A DNA stretch of 64,000 nucleotides from Gammaproteobacteria bacterium (GTDB lineage Bacteria; Pseudomonadota; Gammaproteobacteria; S012-40): contig JAOUMY010000008.1 of assembly GCA_029881255.1 (NCBI GenBank), forward strand, positions 124,001-188,000, written 5' to 3'. A program made the translations under genes and the position numbers. The notes under the pieces are model-generated. The model searched no databases and was not told the DNA's origin. It saw only the letters and a list, made by a program, of their open reading frames with translations. The number at the start of each line of letters is the position of its first letter. Position 1 is the stretch's first letter. Below, piece after piece: positions 36,561 through 44,905 of this stretch.

Positions 36561-36921
36561 TCGTATTTCATCCTTTTTGTTTCTTTTTAGTTCCGGTTTG
36601 CAGGCCACATTAAGTAGCTTGTGATAGGGTTTACCTGTATGCTTGCTTACTGCGTTTGTTCCATAGCACATCAGAGTTTGTATCGTGCAGCCGTGGTTAG
36701 TCATCGACATCTCATAGGGACTTACTTTTGCCTCAACCAGAAGGAAGCTGAAATGAACAAACCTGGGATAAACAGTCAAAGCCACTTTCCACGAGGTTCT
36801 CTTTCCCGTCCTTCCATCTCTCTGGGAAAATATCGCTTCAGCCTGATGAGTTCACAATCTTTTGACAATCGACGTAATACTTCGGGAAAATGTCACCATC
36901 TCGATAGTCAAACTCAGGAAT
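36561..36921. other. Intergenic region, no supportable gene
   Basis: Between the adhesin terminator and the DUF1801-like gene. Short open frames exist, including a 62-codon one from 36753 with an acceptable GAAGGAAG upstream, but its composition (Ser/Arg/Gln-rich, no pattern) does not look coding. A promoter for the next gene is expected near 36850-36910; I cannot fix it. Confidence 0.5.
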
Positions 36922-37539
36922 ATGAACCCAAACGTTGACAAATTTCTCGCCGAAGGATGTGGCCGTTGCTCTTTGTGGAAAACACCTGAATGCAAGGTAA
37001 ACACCTGGCAAGCAGAGCTTGTTGTCCTGAGAAATATTTTGCTGGATTCAGGCTTGAACGAAGAAGTGAAATGGAGCCAACCCTGTTACACCCTGGACAA
37101 GAAAAATATTATTTTGTTAAGTGCCTTTAAGGATTATTGTGCACTCAACTTTTTCAAGGGTTCATTACTGAAAGACACACACAAACTACTCGTCAAACCC
37201 GGTGAAAATTCGCAGGCCGCACGTCAATTGAGATTCACAAATAAGAAAGACATTACCAAGTCCAAAGCAATTATAAAAGATTATATCCAGCAAGCCATCT
37301 CGATAGAAAAAGCCGGCAAACGGGTTGAGTTCAAAAAAGAAGCGGAACCGATACCAACCGAGTTGAAACAGACTTTCAAGCAACACCCCGACTTCAAGCA
37401 CGCCTTCGAGTCCCTGACGCCAGGTCGACAGCGCGGTTATATCCTGTATTTTTCCGCCGCGAAACAATCCCAAACACGCACCAATAGAATTGAAAAACTC
37501 ATACCCAAGATTATGCAAGGAAAAGGTTTGAACGAATGA
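36922..37539 (+). CDS. YdeI/OmdA-like protein with DUF1801 domain
   Basis: 205 residues from the ATG at 36922, five bases after an AGGA; a start 60 bases earlier lacks a ribosome site. The N-terminal 120 residues are DUF1801-like (LNEEVKWSQPCYTLDKKNII, then ALNFFKGSLLKD), a SCP2/TATA-like fold. The C-terminal part has the YdeI signature block: PTELKQTFKQHPDFKHAFES and LTPGRQRGYILYFSAAKQSQ with TRTNRIEKLIPKI. YdeI-like proteins have been linked to resistance to antimicrobial peptides in enterics, but a biochemical role is not established. It stands alone. Confidence 0.87.
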   Translation: MNPNVDKFLAEGCGRCSLWKTPECKVNTWQAELVVLRNILLDSGLNEEVKWSQPCYTLDKKNIILLSAFKDYCALNFFKGSLLKDTHKLLVKPGENSQAARQLRFTNKKDITKSKAIIKDYIQQAISIEKAGKRVEFKKEAEPIPTELKQTFKQHPDFKHAFESLTPGRQRGYILYFSAAKQSQTRTNRIEKLIPKIMQGKGLNE

Positions 37540-37822
37540 TCAAGCTATTAACCCAACTGAATGGGTGTGTTTTCTATCGTATCAATTAACTAGCCAAACG
37601 CAGCAGCGCAACGCTATCCGACAGGTAAACTATCCTACTCCTCCGGCAAGCTCATGATTTGACAATAGATCAGGGAGAGAAAGAACGCCCATATCAAAGC
37701 AAATACCTCTCTGAATTCTCATCCATGCAAATAGCCTTCATGGATTATTCAAAAAACGCCTATCCGAGTCGAAATATAATAGTCTGCTGGTCTGCGACGC
37801 CTATTGATAAAGGGATACACCC

Positions 37823-39232
37823 ATGCCGATTCGTACCATGCTATTCCGCCTCTCACTGCTATCTGTCACCGTGTTGATGCTTTCAGCGTGTGGCAGCAAC
37901 ACGCCCACGGAGTGCACGGGGAACTTGGTTGAACTGAGTGACGACCTGCGCTATCTCAAGGCGAAGACGGCACTGCCCCTGGGCAATGGTAGCGAAGGCC
38001 ATATCAATATTTATGTGCAACGCGTGCAAAAGAATGACGCCAATGAATGGACAGCAACACCAGTTCAAGCCTTTGACGATGGCAGAACCCCTTGTCAGGT
38101 CGTGAATGAGATACAGACAATGTGGAAAGACTATTATCAGGACATGATCGACGCGGGAATTCATACGAGCGTGATCGCCAAGTATCTTTCTTCGATCAGC
38201 GCCTATGGCGAGGATCCTGCGCGCGCAAAAGCAGGTGTGTATGCTGAAGCCAGTATGGGTGCCTGCGGCTATGCGGGCGCACCGGGTACCATACATTGCG
38301 GTATCGGGGTGAGTGAAGATTTCAAAATTTATTTTCTTTCCCATGAAAATACCCACGGCTTCCAATGGGACCACTTGAATAGCGGTGAAGAACACGTGTT
38401 GCTCTATCGTATTTTTGCCGCCTATGCCAACACGCTTTACCATCAATCGGTCAACAATGCATCCCAGTTCATCGACACCCAGGGAAGATGGCATATCGAT
38501 ATGATGGACTACGCCTTACAAAATGAATCTGAGTGGCTAGCCGACGTATTCAAAGATTATCTCTACAATAACTCCGCCCATTGGGCCTATATGAAACAAC
38601 ACCACCCTGCCCTGGTGAGTTTTTTCGATTGCATCTGGAAACAGGGCGATAGTTTTACGCAGTGTCATGAATCGTCCGGCGTTGATACCGTAAGTTTTGC
38701 CAACAGTCTCCCCGTCGTCGACGTGCCTGCGGTATCCGGCTATAACGCAACAGAGTCTACGGCCATCTGGAATGTTTGTTTCAATAGTAACAACAAGAGC
38801 GAACACACTACCGTATTCGATCAAGTAATCGAGTATCTCACGCCAGGCTTGTACGCCAATTCTGCCGATAGCTACAAACTTGGTTATGGTGATTGCGATC
38901 ACAATGGTGTGATTGACTGGATATGCAGCTACAAAGGAAGTGCACCCGATGGCAGCGCCTATCTATGGAACAGCAACAACACAGTCGGTGCGTATACGTT
39001 TATCGTTACCGGTGACTACGGAAACGGCTATGTAGATTATCGTCAAGACCCGTTTCTAACCCTACCCACTATAAACGGATCACTGGCGCAACCGATGTAT
39101 CGCGAATGGCAAAGCAACTACGGTAGTTGCAATGGCGCCCGTTATTTCAACCAGGTTCCGACATGGTTTACTTATTTTGCCTCTGGCGTAAGCAATCTTC
39201 CGACGGAGTATATTGATAAACAGAATTGGTAG
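37823..39232 (+). CDS. Lipoprotein with HEXXH zincin-type motif
   Basis: 469 residues. The signal peptide ends in a lipobox (LLSVTVLMLSAC), with Ser at +3 pointing to the outer membrane. The catalytic-looking motif HENTH is at residues 174-178 (SHENTHGFQWDH) and glutamate 237 in ESEWLADVF could be the third zinc ligand in a gluzincin arrangement. The C-terminal 200 residues are Tyr/Asn/Gly-rich with a DHNGVIDW calcium-like loop and several cysteines, perhaps a substrate- or carbohydrate-binding part. I do not recognise the family; peptidase function is inferred from the motif only. It is a single gene, about 280 bases from its neighbours. Confidence 0.8.
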   Translation: MPIRTMLFRLSLLSVTVLMLSACGSNTPTECTGNLVELSDDLRYLKAKTALPLGNGSEGHINIYVQRVQKNDANEWTATPVQAFDDGRTPCQVVNEIQTMWKDYYQDMIDAGIHTSVIAKYLSSISAYGEDPARAKAGVYAEASMGACGYAGAPGTIHCGIGVSEDFKIYFLSHENTHGFQWDHLNSGEEHVLLYRIFAAYANTLYHQSVNNASQFIDTQGRWHIDMMDYALQNESEWLADVFKDYLYNNSAHWAYMKQHHPALVSFFDCIWKQGDSFTQCHESSGVDTVSFANSLPVVDVPAVSGYNATESTAIWNVCFNSNNKSEHTTVFDQVIEYLTPGLYANSADSYKLGYGDCDHNGVIDWICSYKGSAPDGSAYLWNSNNTVGAYTFIVTGDYGNGYVDYRQDPFLTLPTINGSLAQPMYREWQSNYGSCNGARYFNQVPTWFTYFASGVSNLPTEYIDKQNW

Positions 39233-39457
39233 TGTACCGAGCTGACTTTACTCATGCGACAGTAAATCAGTCAAATGGTGTGTACCGATCCCTAGTCCGG
39301 AGTATGTTCAAATCCAGGAGGTTGACGTTTATCAAAATCACAGCCCCCCGACTTGTACCCACACACCTTCGTGACTCAATAACGACGCCCTACTTCCAGC
39401 ACAAACAAATTGTCCTGACGAAAAACTCGTGTGAATGTTTTCTCGTCACAAACATTT

Positions 39458-40300
39458 TTAAAACCGAAGCGCCAACTCTCGTAAACCATTCAACGCCTGC
39501 TCAAGAACGGGATTGTCACTTTCCCGTGGATATACCACATATGCCGGCTGCGTGTATTCTGGCGCGTCGGCGACAAGATGTAGGCGTCCCGCAGCGACGT
39601 AAGGCATTGCCAACCTAGCGGGCAGATAACAACTACCACCATTGGCCAATATAAGTTGAATTCCTAACCAACCAATATTGGCGACTTGAGCAGGTCGTTC
39701 CTTATCGGGATAACTCTGTGCATGTTGCGCATAGAAATGTGGCCCCCACTCAATGTAAACATAGTCGTCACCGGGTCCGGTTTCATTAGCACGCGTACTG
39801 ACGAAAACCAACGTCTCCTCTAGAATATGCTCTACAACAAGTCCGGGGCTATGCGTTGGGGTATACATAAGACCGATGTCCAATGTTCCCTCTATCAATC
39901 GATGCATCAGATCTTCTTCAAAACCGATTTCGCTTCGGATGACGACATCCCCCGCAGTACGCCTCATCCAGCCTACCCATTTTGGCAATAAATCGTCCCA
40001 AAGCGCGATGCGGCCGCCTATGCGTATGCTCGCACGAAAGCCTTCGGAAATTCCAACTTCGTCCAGGGCCTGTTGCTCGGTCAAGACAAGTCGCTTGGCA
40101 AAATTGAGAAACCGACGACCTGCGGACGTTAACGTGGCTCCTGTTCGATTACGCACAAACAGACTCACGCCAAGCTCGTCCTCTAGCTTTTTGATCCTTG
40201 CACTCACCGTAGATTGCGTTATGAACAATTTCTCTGCTGCCTCCAGAAAACTTCCGTGAGCAGTTATCGCCAGAAAGGTTCGTGCCTGATCTATGTCCAT
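39458..40300 (-). CDS. LysR-family transcriptional regulator
   Basis: 280 residues. Winged helix at residues 1-60: MDIDQARTFLAITAHGSFLE and AAEKLFITQSTVSARIKKLE followed by LGVSLFVRN, the standard LysR recognition helix and turn. The effector domain starts near residue 90 (SIRIGGRIALWDDLLPKW). It is divergent from the multicopper oxidase-NirK operon, the usual place for a LysR that controls its neighbour, and a 17-base inverted repeat lies just upstream of its start. Whether it controls nirK genes is inference; the known regulator of such clusters is NsrR. The effector is unknown. Confidence 0.92.
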   Translation of the reverse strand: MDIDQARTFLAITAHGSFLEAAEKLFITQSTVSARIKKLEDELGVSLFVRNRTGATLTSAGRRFLNFAKRLVLTEQQALDEVGISEGFRASIRIGGRIALWDDLLPKWVGWMRRTAGDVVIRSEIGFEEDLMHRLIEGTLDIGLMYTPTHSPGLVVEHILEETLVFVSTRANETGPGDDYVYIEWGPHFYAQHAQSYPDKERPAQVANIGWLGIQLILANGGSCYLPARLAMPYVAAGRLHLVADAPEYTQPAYVVYPRESDNPVLEQALNGLRELALRF

Positions 40301-40313
40301 TTTGGTGAGACCG

Positions 40314-40330
40314 TATCGATATTTTCGATA
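40314..40330. promoter_or_regulatory. Inverted repeat upstream of LysR gene
   Basis: TATCGA (40314-40319) and TCGATA (40325-40330) flank a five-base TATTT centre, 14 bases before the LysR start codon. It contains a T-N-A dyad of the LysR kind and may be an autoregulatory site, but its closeness to the start suggests repression at the -10 or the ribosome site rather than activation. Confidence 0.4.
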
Positions 40331-40443
40331 TTATCTACAATTTATATTCGTTTGACCACACTTATTCGTGAATTTATAGTTTTTCAACACAAATTCCACA
40401 GAGGATATAGATGTATTAACACGCATCTTTTTTTTGGCCCTAA

Positions 40444-40466
40444 AAGTTGTATTTTTACTGCATCTT
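40444..40466 (+). promoter_or_regulatory. NsrR-like operator upstream of the nirK cluster
   Basis: The 23-base dyad AAGTTGTATTTTTACTGCAT + CTT matches the enterobacterial NsrR consensus (AAGATGyATTTtaaATrCATCTT) at about 19 positions, with the exact half-site spacing. A second, poorer copy with one base less spacing lies at 40409-40428. NsrR is the NO-sensing repressor known to control nirK clusters in ammonia oxidisers, so the cluster is probably derepressed by nitric oxide or nitrite. The nsrR gene is not in this window. Confidence 0.62.
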
Positions 40467-40520
40467 TTAAGGGGTTTTAAAAATATGCTGCTCTGAGTTC
40501 AATCAAACAGGAGATCACGA

Positions 40521-41600
40521 ATGAGAGGTATGGAAGTCGCTGTAGGTAATTCTTCACGCTGGAAATCCTGTGAAATCGTCGTACTGTCTTTTCTATTATC
40601 CTGGCTATCAAGTTCGTCTCTCTTTGCCAAAGACCGTGAATTTGACATGACGATCGACGAAGTCACCATCAAAGTTGCACCCAATCTTGACTACAAAGTA
40701 TTTGGATTTAACAGTCAGGTACCAGGCCCGCTTATTCACGTTCAAGAAGGTGACGACGTAACAGTTAACGTTACCAACAACACGACGCTACCGCACACCA
40801 TACACTGGCATGGTATACGACAGAAAGGCAGCTGGCGCAGCGACGGTGTACCCGGCGTTACCCAAAAACATATCGAAAGCGGCGAGACCTATACCTATCG
40901 CTTCAAAGCCGACCGCATCGGTACTCTGTGGTATCACTGTCATGTAAACGTGAACGAACATGTTGGTATCCGTGGTATGTGGGGGCCGCTAATTGTCGAT
41001 CCCAAAAAACCGTTACCGATTGAAAAGCGCGTAACAAAAGACGTGATCATGATGCTGAGCACCTGGGAATCAGCGGCAGCAGACAAATTCGGAGAAGGTG
41101 GCACACCTGAAAATGTGGCTGATTACTTTTCCGTAAACGGAAAATCATTCCCCTTAACGCAACCAATACGAGTCAAGAAAGGCGATGTCGTTCGCGTGCG
41201 CTTTTTTGGCGCGGGAGGCGCTATCCACGCCATGCACAGCCATGGGCACGATATGCTGGTCACGCATAAAGATGGTCTGCCACTTGACCAACCCTACTCT
41301 GCAGATACCGTTTTGCTCGGTCCTGGCGAACGCTACGACGTCATCATAGAGGCGGATAATCCTGGCCGCTTTATCTTTCACGATCATGTAGACACTCACG
41401 TCACCGCAGGCGGTAAATTTCCTGGAGGCCCCATCACCGTAATGGAATATGACGGAATTGAAATGGACGACTGGTATGTATGGAAAGACATACAATATGA
41501 CGCAAATTTTTTCTACAGCGAATCTCTGAATAAAGGCTTTGGCATGTTCGATCATGCTGGATTTAAGGGAAAAGCCGAAACGCTTCGTCGTAGGAGGTAA
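40521..41600 (+). CDS. ncgA: Two-domain multicopper oxidase (NcgA-like blue copper oxidase)
   Basis: 359 residues; AGGAG seven bases before the ATG. After a signal region (IVVLSFLLSWLSSSSLFA-KD) come two cupredoxin domains. Domain 1 has HTIHWHG and WYHCHVNVNEHVGIRGMW, supplying type 1 copper ligands (Cys, His, Met) and half of the trinuclear site. Domain 2 has HAMHSHGHD and FHDHVDTH but no Cys, so the type 1 site is in domain 1 only (type C two-domain oxidase). In Nitrosomonas europaea the first gene of ncgABC-nirK encodes such a protein, and the gene order here is the same. Likely periplasmic, oxidising a small substrate or copper ion with O2; the true substrate is unsettled. Confidence 0.88.
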   Translation: MRGMEVAVGNSSRWKSCEIVVLSFLLSWLSSSSLFAKDREFDMTIDEVTIKVAPNLDYKVFGFNSQVPGPLIHVQEGDDVTVNVTNNTTLPHTIHWHGIRQKGSWRSDGVPGVTQKHIESGETYTYRFKADRIGTLWYHCHVNVNEHVGIRGMWGPLIVDPKKPLPIEKRVTKDVIMMLSTWESAAADKFGEGGTPENVADYFSVNGKSFPLTQPIRVKKGDVVRVRFFGAGGAIHAMHSHGHDMLVTHKDGLPLDQPYSADTVLLGPGERYDVIIEADNPGRFIFHDHVDTHVTAGGKFPGGPITVMEYDGIEMDDWYVWKDIQYDANFFYSESLNKGFGMFDHAGFKGKAETLRRRR

Positions 41601-41605
41601 TTTTA

Positions 41606-42313
41606 ATGTCTAAACATACAAGCCGGAAACTACCTACTTCGATTTTCGTAACAACATTGATTTCTGTTTCAGCGACATTCAATTTGCAAGCCGCAGACGG
41701 CGAAACCATTCTAAATGAGAAATGTGTCCAATGTCATGAAATCAAAAAACCGGGGCCTGATAGTTTGCAGGAGTTGTGGCAGCAAAAAGGACCAAACCTT
41801 TCCTATGCCGGTAACAAATACAAACAAGCATGGCTTGAACACTGGCTGATAAAACCCTCTCGCATTCGACCTGCTGGAATGTTTTACGGAAATCATATCA
41901 AGCCAGGTGAAGAACGAGACGTCGTTGATGCGTCGTCGTTGTCTGATCATACAAAGCTAGTGCCTGATCAAGCAAAGGCCGTGGCAAGCACCTTAATGAA
42001 GTTTAAAAATAAAAGCGAACTTATCAAACAAGGCGCCTATATCCCGGGAAATATCTCTCTAAGCATGGGTGATCTGTTATTCGTCAAGATACGTGGCTGT
42101 TCCAGCTGTCACCAAATAGAGGCGGACTATGGTGGACTGAGCGGCCCGGAGGTCTACACTGCTGCTTCCCGTCTTCAAGAAGATTACATAGTCAGCTTTC
42201 TTAAGAACCCACAGGCATGGTCTCCGAAGACATTTATGCCAAATTACGAATTGAATGAAAAAGATATCCAAAAATTTGTTCACTACTTTCGCGCCCTCGC
42301 AGGGGAGAAATAG
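41606..42313 (+). CDS. ncgB: Diheme cytochrome c (NcgB-like)
   Basis: 235 residues with signal peptide (SIFVTTLISVSATFNLQA-AD). Two CxxCH haem sites: CVQCH near residue 46 in NEKCVQCHEIKKPG, and CSSCH near residue 166 in IRGCSSCHQIEADYGGLSGP. Distal Met candidates are in RPAGMFYGN and in TFMPNYELN. It should carry electrons in the periplasm between the respiratory chain, the oxidase and NirK. It starts 5 bases after the oxidase gene, behind GTAGGAGG, and ends 2 bases before the next cytochrome gene, so the genes are co-transcribed. Matches the second gene of the ncgABC-nirK order. Confidence 0.88.
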   Translation: MSKHTSRKLPTSIFVTTLISVSATFNLQAADGETILNEKCVQCHEIKKPGPDSLQELWQQKGPNLSYAGNKYKQAWLEHWLIKPSRIRPAGMFYGNHIKPGEERDVVDASSLSDHTKLVPDQAKAVASTLMKFKNKSELIKQGAYIPGNISLSMGDLLFVKIRGCSSCHQIEADYGGLSGPEVYTAASRLQEDYIVSFLKNPQAWSPKTFMPNYELNEKDIQKFVHYFRALAGEK

Positions 42314-42315
42314 AG

Positions 42316-42681
42316 ATGATGAACACACGTCTACTTTTGAAGTCGGGTTATCGCACACTTCTTTTCGCACTCTACATTACGTCCGGAATTGTCCTTGCTG
42401 AGGAATCTCCTAAAGACGTTTACAAAACCTATTGCTGGCAATGTCATGGAATGCAAGCAGATGGTATGGGTTTAAACATCCGTGACATGTCTGTTCAACC
42501 TCGTGACCACACGGACAGCAAAGAAATGTCTGCGCGCTCCAATGAAGAAATGTTCAAAGCAATCAAAGAAGGTGGAAGCGCAATCGGAAAATCCGCATTA
42601 ATGCCTGCGTGGAAGAACGTACTGACTGATGACGAGATACATGGTTTAGTCAGATATCTCAGGGAACTGTGTAACTGTTAG
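42316..42681 (+). CDS. ncgC: Monoheme cytochrome c (NcgC-like)
   Basis: 121 residues, signal peptide (LLFALYITSGIVLA-EE), one CWQCH haem site in YKTYCWQCHGMQADGMG, and a distal Met in KSALMPAWKNVLTDDEI. The C-terminal helix DEIHGLVRYLREL is typical of class I cytochromes. The final NC-terminal residues CNC add two unusual cysteines. It is a periplasmic electron carrier and the likely direct donor to NirK, which follows after 92 bases that contain a possible separate promoter. Third gene of the ncgABC-nirK arrangement. Confidence 0.88.
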   Translation: MMNTRLLLKSGYRTLLFALYITSGIVLAEESPKDVYKTYCWQCHGMQADGMGLNIRDMSVQPRDHTDSKEMSARSNEEMFKAIKEGGSAIGKSALMPAWKNVLTDDEIHGLVRYLRELCNC

Positions 42682-42730
42682 CAGAAGAGATATTGAGTTT
42701 TTGGTTGTGCATGCAAGGAAAGAAAAACGT

Positions 42731-42743
42731 TCCCAATTTGGGA
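42731..42743. promoter_or_regulatory. Palindrome at possible nirK promoter
   Basis: TCCCAA-T-TTGGGA directly precedes a TATAAT-like GATAATCTA, 31 bases before nirK. This 92-base gap is much wider than the 2-5 bases between the other genes of the cluster, which suggests an extra promoter giving more NirK than oxidase. The operator identity is unknown. Confidence 0.35.
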
Positions 42744-42773
42744 TAATCTAGTGTCATTAATGGAGGAAAGTCT

Positions 42774-43736
42774 ATGAGTAAATCTCTGGCATATAAATTC
42801 AAGGCCGGTAGTACGCTAGTAGTGGTTGCCGCTTTTTTGGTAGGTTCCCAGTCTGTACTGGCAAAAACCGTCAAGGTAAAAATGGTGGCGCAGGAAACAA
42901 CCGTCGAAATAGACAACAAAGGTACGAAATATCCGGCCTGGACTTTCGACGGCGCTATACCAGGGAAGTTAGTCCGTGTCACAGAGGGTGATACCGTTGA
43001 ATTTGAATTGGAAAACCCAAAAGCAAATAAAAACTCTCACTCAATGGATTTCCATGCTGCTGAAGTCGATGTATTGGATGAGTTTGGGGCTGTTAAACCA
43101 GGTCAAACCAAAACATTTACGTTTAAAGCAAATCGTGCAGGTATTTGGATGTACCACTGTGGAGCCAGCGTAATGGCTCAACACATTGCACGCGGCATGT
43201 ATGGTGTCATTATTGTTGACCCTAAAAAGGGATATAACAAGAATTTCCCAAAGCCTGATCGAGAATACGTCCTGGTACAAGGGCAATATTTTCCAGATGC
43301 AGATGACTACAACGCGATGATTGCCAACGAAGGCTGGGCAGGATCTCTTATCAACGGAAAAATGTTTCACTATGACCCTGTGCATGATCCGAATGCGTCA
43401 AAAGTACTTCAATCCAAGCCGGGGGAACGAGTTCGAATTTACTTCGTAAACGCGAATATAAACGAACCGGTTGCATTTCATCCTATAGCCGGTATCTGGG
43501 ATAAAGTTTACATTAATGGCAATCCGAATAATGTTCTGGAAGATATGGCAACGTATAATGTCGCAGTATCTGAAGCAAGTATATTTGACATTGTCTCTCC
43601 GAAGGACAAACCTACAAACAATGCCATCGTGGACCACGCGATGAAAGCAGCTTTGCGCGGCGCTATTACCGTCTTAATGAATAAACCTGATGCAGAAGCA
43701 AGCGCAGGAAAAGGTGACAACATCTTAATTCGTTAA
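42774..43736 (+). CDS. nirK: Copper-containing nitrite reductase
   Basis: 320 residues, GGAGG seven bases before the ATG, signal peptide (VVVAAFLVGSQSVLA-KT). Two cupredoxin domains with a complete ligand set: HSMDFH gives His89 (type 1), catalytic Asp92 and His94 (type 2); MYHCGASVMAQHIARGM gives His128 (type 2), Cys129, His137 and Met142 (type 1); catalytic His236 lies in VAFHPIAG and type 2 His288 in VDHAMKAALRG. The Cys-to-His spacing of eight is that of the Nitrosomonas-type enzyme rather than the classical Alcaligenes type. It reduces nitrite to nitric oxide in the periplasm, fed by the cytochromes upstream. A terminator follows 26 bases after the stop. Confidence 0.93.
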   Translation: MSKSLAYKFKAGSTLVVVAAFLVGSQSVLAKTVKVKMVAQETTVEIDNKGTKYPAWTFDGAIPGKLVRVTEGDTVEFELENPKANKNSHSMDFHAAEVDVLDEFGAVKPGQTKTFTFKANRAGIWMYHCGASVMAQHIARGMYGVIIVDPKKGYNKNFPKPDREYVLVQGQYFPDADDYNAMIANEGWAGSLINGKMFHYDPVHDPNASKVLQSKPGERVRIYFVNANINEPVAFHPIAGIWDKVYINGNPNNVLEDMATYNVAVSEASIFDIVSPKDKPTNNAIVDHAMKAALRGAITVLMNKPDAEASAGKGDNILIR

Positions 43737-43762
43737 ACGAAGCCGCATTTAGTTCCCTCTCA

Positions 43763-43800
43763 GGGTATGGGGTAGAACAAGCTACCCCATCCCTTTTTTT
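43763..43800 (+). terminator. Terminator after nirK
   Basis: A stem of nine bp (43767-43775 with 43782-43790), extended by GGG/CCC across a single bulged T, has a six-base loop and a following run of seven T. It ends the ncgABC-nirK transcript and leaves the HPP gene to its own promoter. Confidence 0.9.
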
Positions 43801-43988
43801 AGTACGGGCAGAGATATATCGTTTTTTTCAATATCAAGTAAGAAAAAATATCGTTTTCACTTTCGCGGTAACACACACTAAAATAGTCACCCCAGAGAAA
43901 TTTTACGAAAAATAATAGACAGAATCTAACCATTCGCGGCGAGAATTAGAAACAAAACTCTGAAGCGTGAAATGACTCCGTAACCGAT

Positions 43989-44573
43989 ATGAAATATAAA
44001 TTCTACAACTTCGTAAACGCCCTCGGGTATAACAAAACCCATTCTTCCCACAATGAGAAAATTGTTTCCGGTATCGGAGGATTCCTGGGAATATTTCTAA
44101 TCCTATACATCACAGGAAATTTCATACATCTGGAAAATGCGGTATTAATCGTTGCTTCTATGGGCGCATCAGCAGTGCTCGTCTTTGCAGCACCTCATAG
44201 CCCATTCTCACAACCATGGTCTGTAGGCTTCGGACACTTGTTTTCAGCTACAGTTGGTGTGCTTTGTTATCAGTATACGCCTGATATACAACTAGCAGCT
44301 GCGCTCTCTGTTGGCCTGTCCATTGTTGTCATGCTCTATCTACACTGCATACACCCGCCGGGCGGTGCAACAGCGTTAAGTGCGGTAATTGGAGGACCAG
44401 CTGTTCATGATCTTGGCTACCAGTTCATCATCACGCCTGTTCTGGTGAACGTCCTCGCTATACTGATAACCGCTACAGCTTTCAACAACCTTTTTCGGCG
44501 TCGACCATACCCCTTTGCACTTTCACATAGCCGTAAAGGAAAACGGCTTAATCAAAGAAGAGGCTCAGACTGA
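43989..44573 (+). CDS. HPP-family membrane protein, possible nitrite transporter
   Basis: 194 residues with four or five hydrophobic segments: IVSGIGGFLGIFLILYITG, NAVLIVASMGASAVLVFAAP, AALSVGLSIVVMLYLHCIHP and VLVNVLAILITATAFN. The name-giving motif is intact in HCIHPPGGATALSAVIGG, and the first part SMGASAVLVFAAPHSPFSQP is also typical of the HPP domain. HPP proteins of cyanobacteria and plant plastids have been shown to carry nitrite. Its place directly after nirK makes nitrite (or nitrate) movement a reasonable guess here. It is separated from nirK by a terminator and about 190 bases, so it is probably transcribed alone. Confidence 0.85.
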   Translation: MKYKFYNFVNALGYNKTHSSHNEKIVSGIGGFLGIFLILYITGNFIHLENAVLIVASMGASAVLVFAAPHSPFSQPWSVGFGHLFSATVGVLCYQYTPDIQLAAALSVGLSIVVMLYLHCIHPPGGATALSAVIGGPAVHDLGYQFIITPVLVNVLAILITATAFNNLFRRRPYPFALSHSRKGKRLNQRRGSD

Positions 44574-44778
44574 CGAATTCTGGCTTCAAACTCAAAATGT
44601 GAATTCTTCAAATAGGTTTTTTTGGAAAAGTGGTCTTTTGCAAAAAATACAGCCCCTATACATCGTTGCTTGAACAGCGGGTGCAGCAAATAATTTGCAC
44701 ACATGGAAAGTTGTAGCACTTCCAACCCCGCCTGGTTAGCTGTAACGGAAAACTATTGGGAATGACACATGGGAAACG

Positions 44779-44806
44779 AAAAAGGGCCAGCAGATTGCTG
44801 GCCCTT
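44779..44806 (-). terminator. Terminator of the tRNA operon
   Basis: Read on the minus strand, an 11-bp perfect stem (44796-44806 with 44782-44792) with a three-base loop runs into TTTTTCG. It begins nine bases after the CCA of tRNA-His. Confidence 0.88.
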
Positions 44807-44814
44807 GAGAATAA

Positions 44815-44891
44815 TGGGGTGGCCGACGGGGCTCGAACCCGCGACAACAGGAATCACAATCCTGGACTCTACCAACTGAGCTACGGCCACC
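44815..44891 (-). tRNA. tRNA-His (anticodon GTG)
   Basis: Cloverleaf on the minus strand with anticodon GTG in ATTGTGATT, T-loop GTTCGAGCC, acceptor GTGGCCG/CGGCCAC, an extra 5' G pairing with the discriminator C (the histidine-specific G-1:C73 identity pair) and an encoded CCA at 44815-44817. Confidence 0.96.
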
Positions 44892-44905
44892 ACTGAAAAG
44901 CGATA

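Noticed and set aside
36753-36938. Small open frame of 62 codons with a GAAGGAAG ribosome site.
   Set aside because: Composition is not protein-like, it overlaps the start of the next gene and no homologous pattern is visible.
40409-40428. Second NsrR site.
   Set aside because: The half-sites AGATG and CATCT are good but one base too close together; kept only as a weak companion to the site at 40444-40466.
43824-43837. FNR box upstream of the HPP gene (TTTTTCAATATCAA).
   Set aside because: Only the right half matches; the T-run of the nirK terminator region gives chance similarity.
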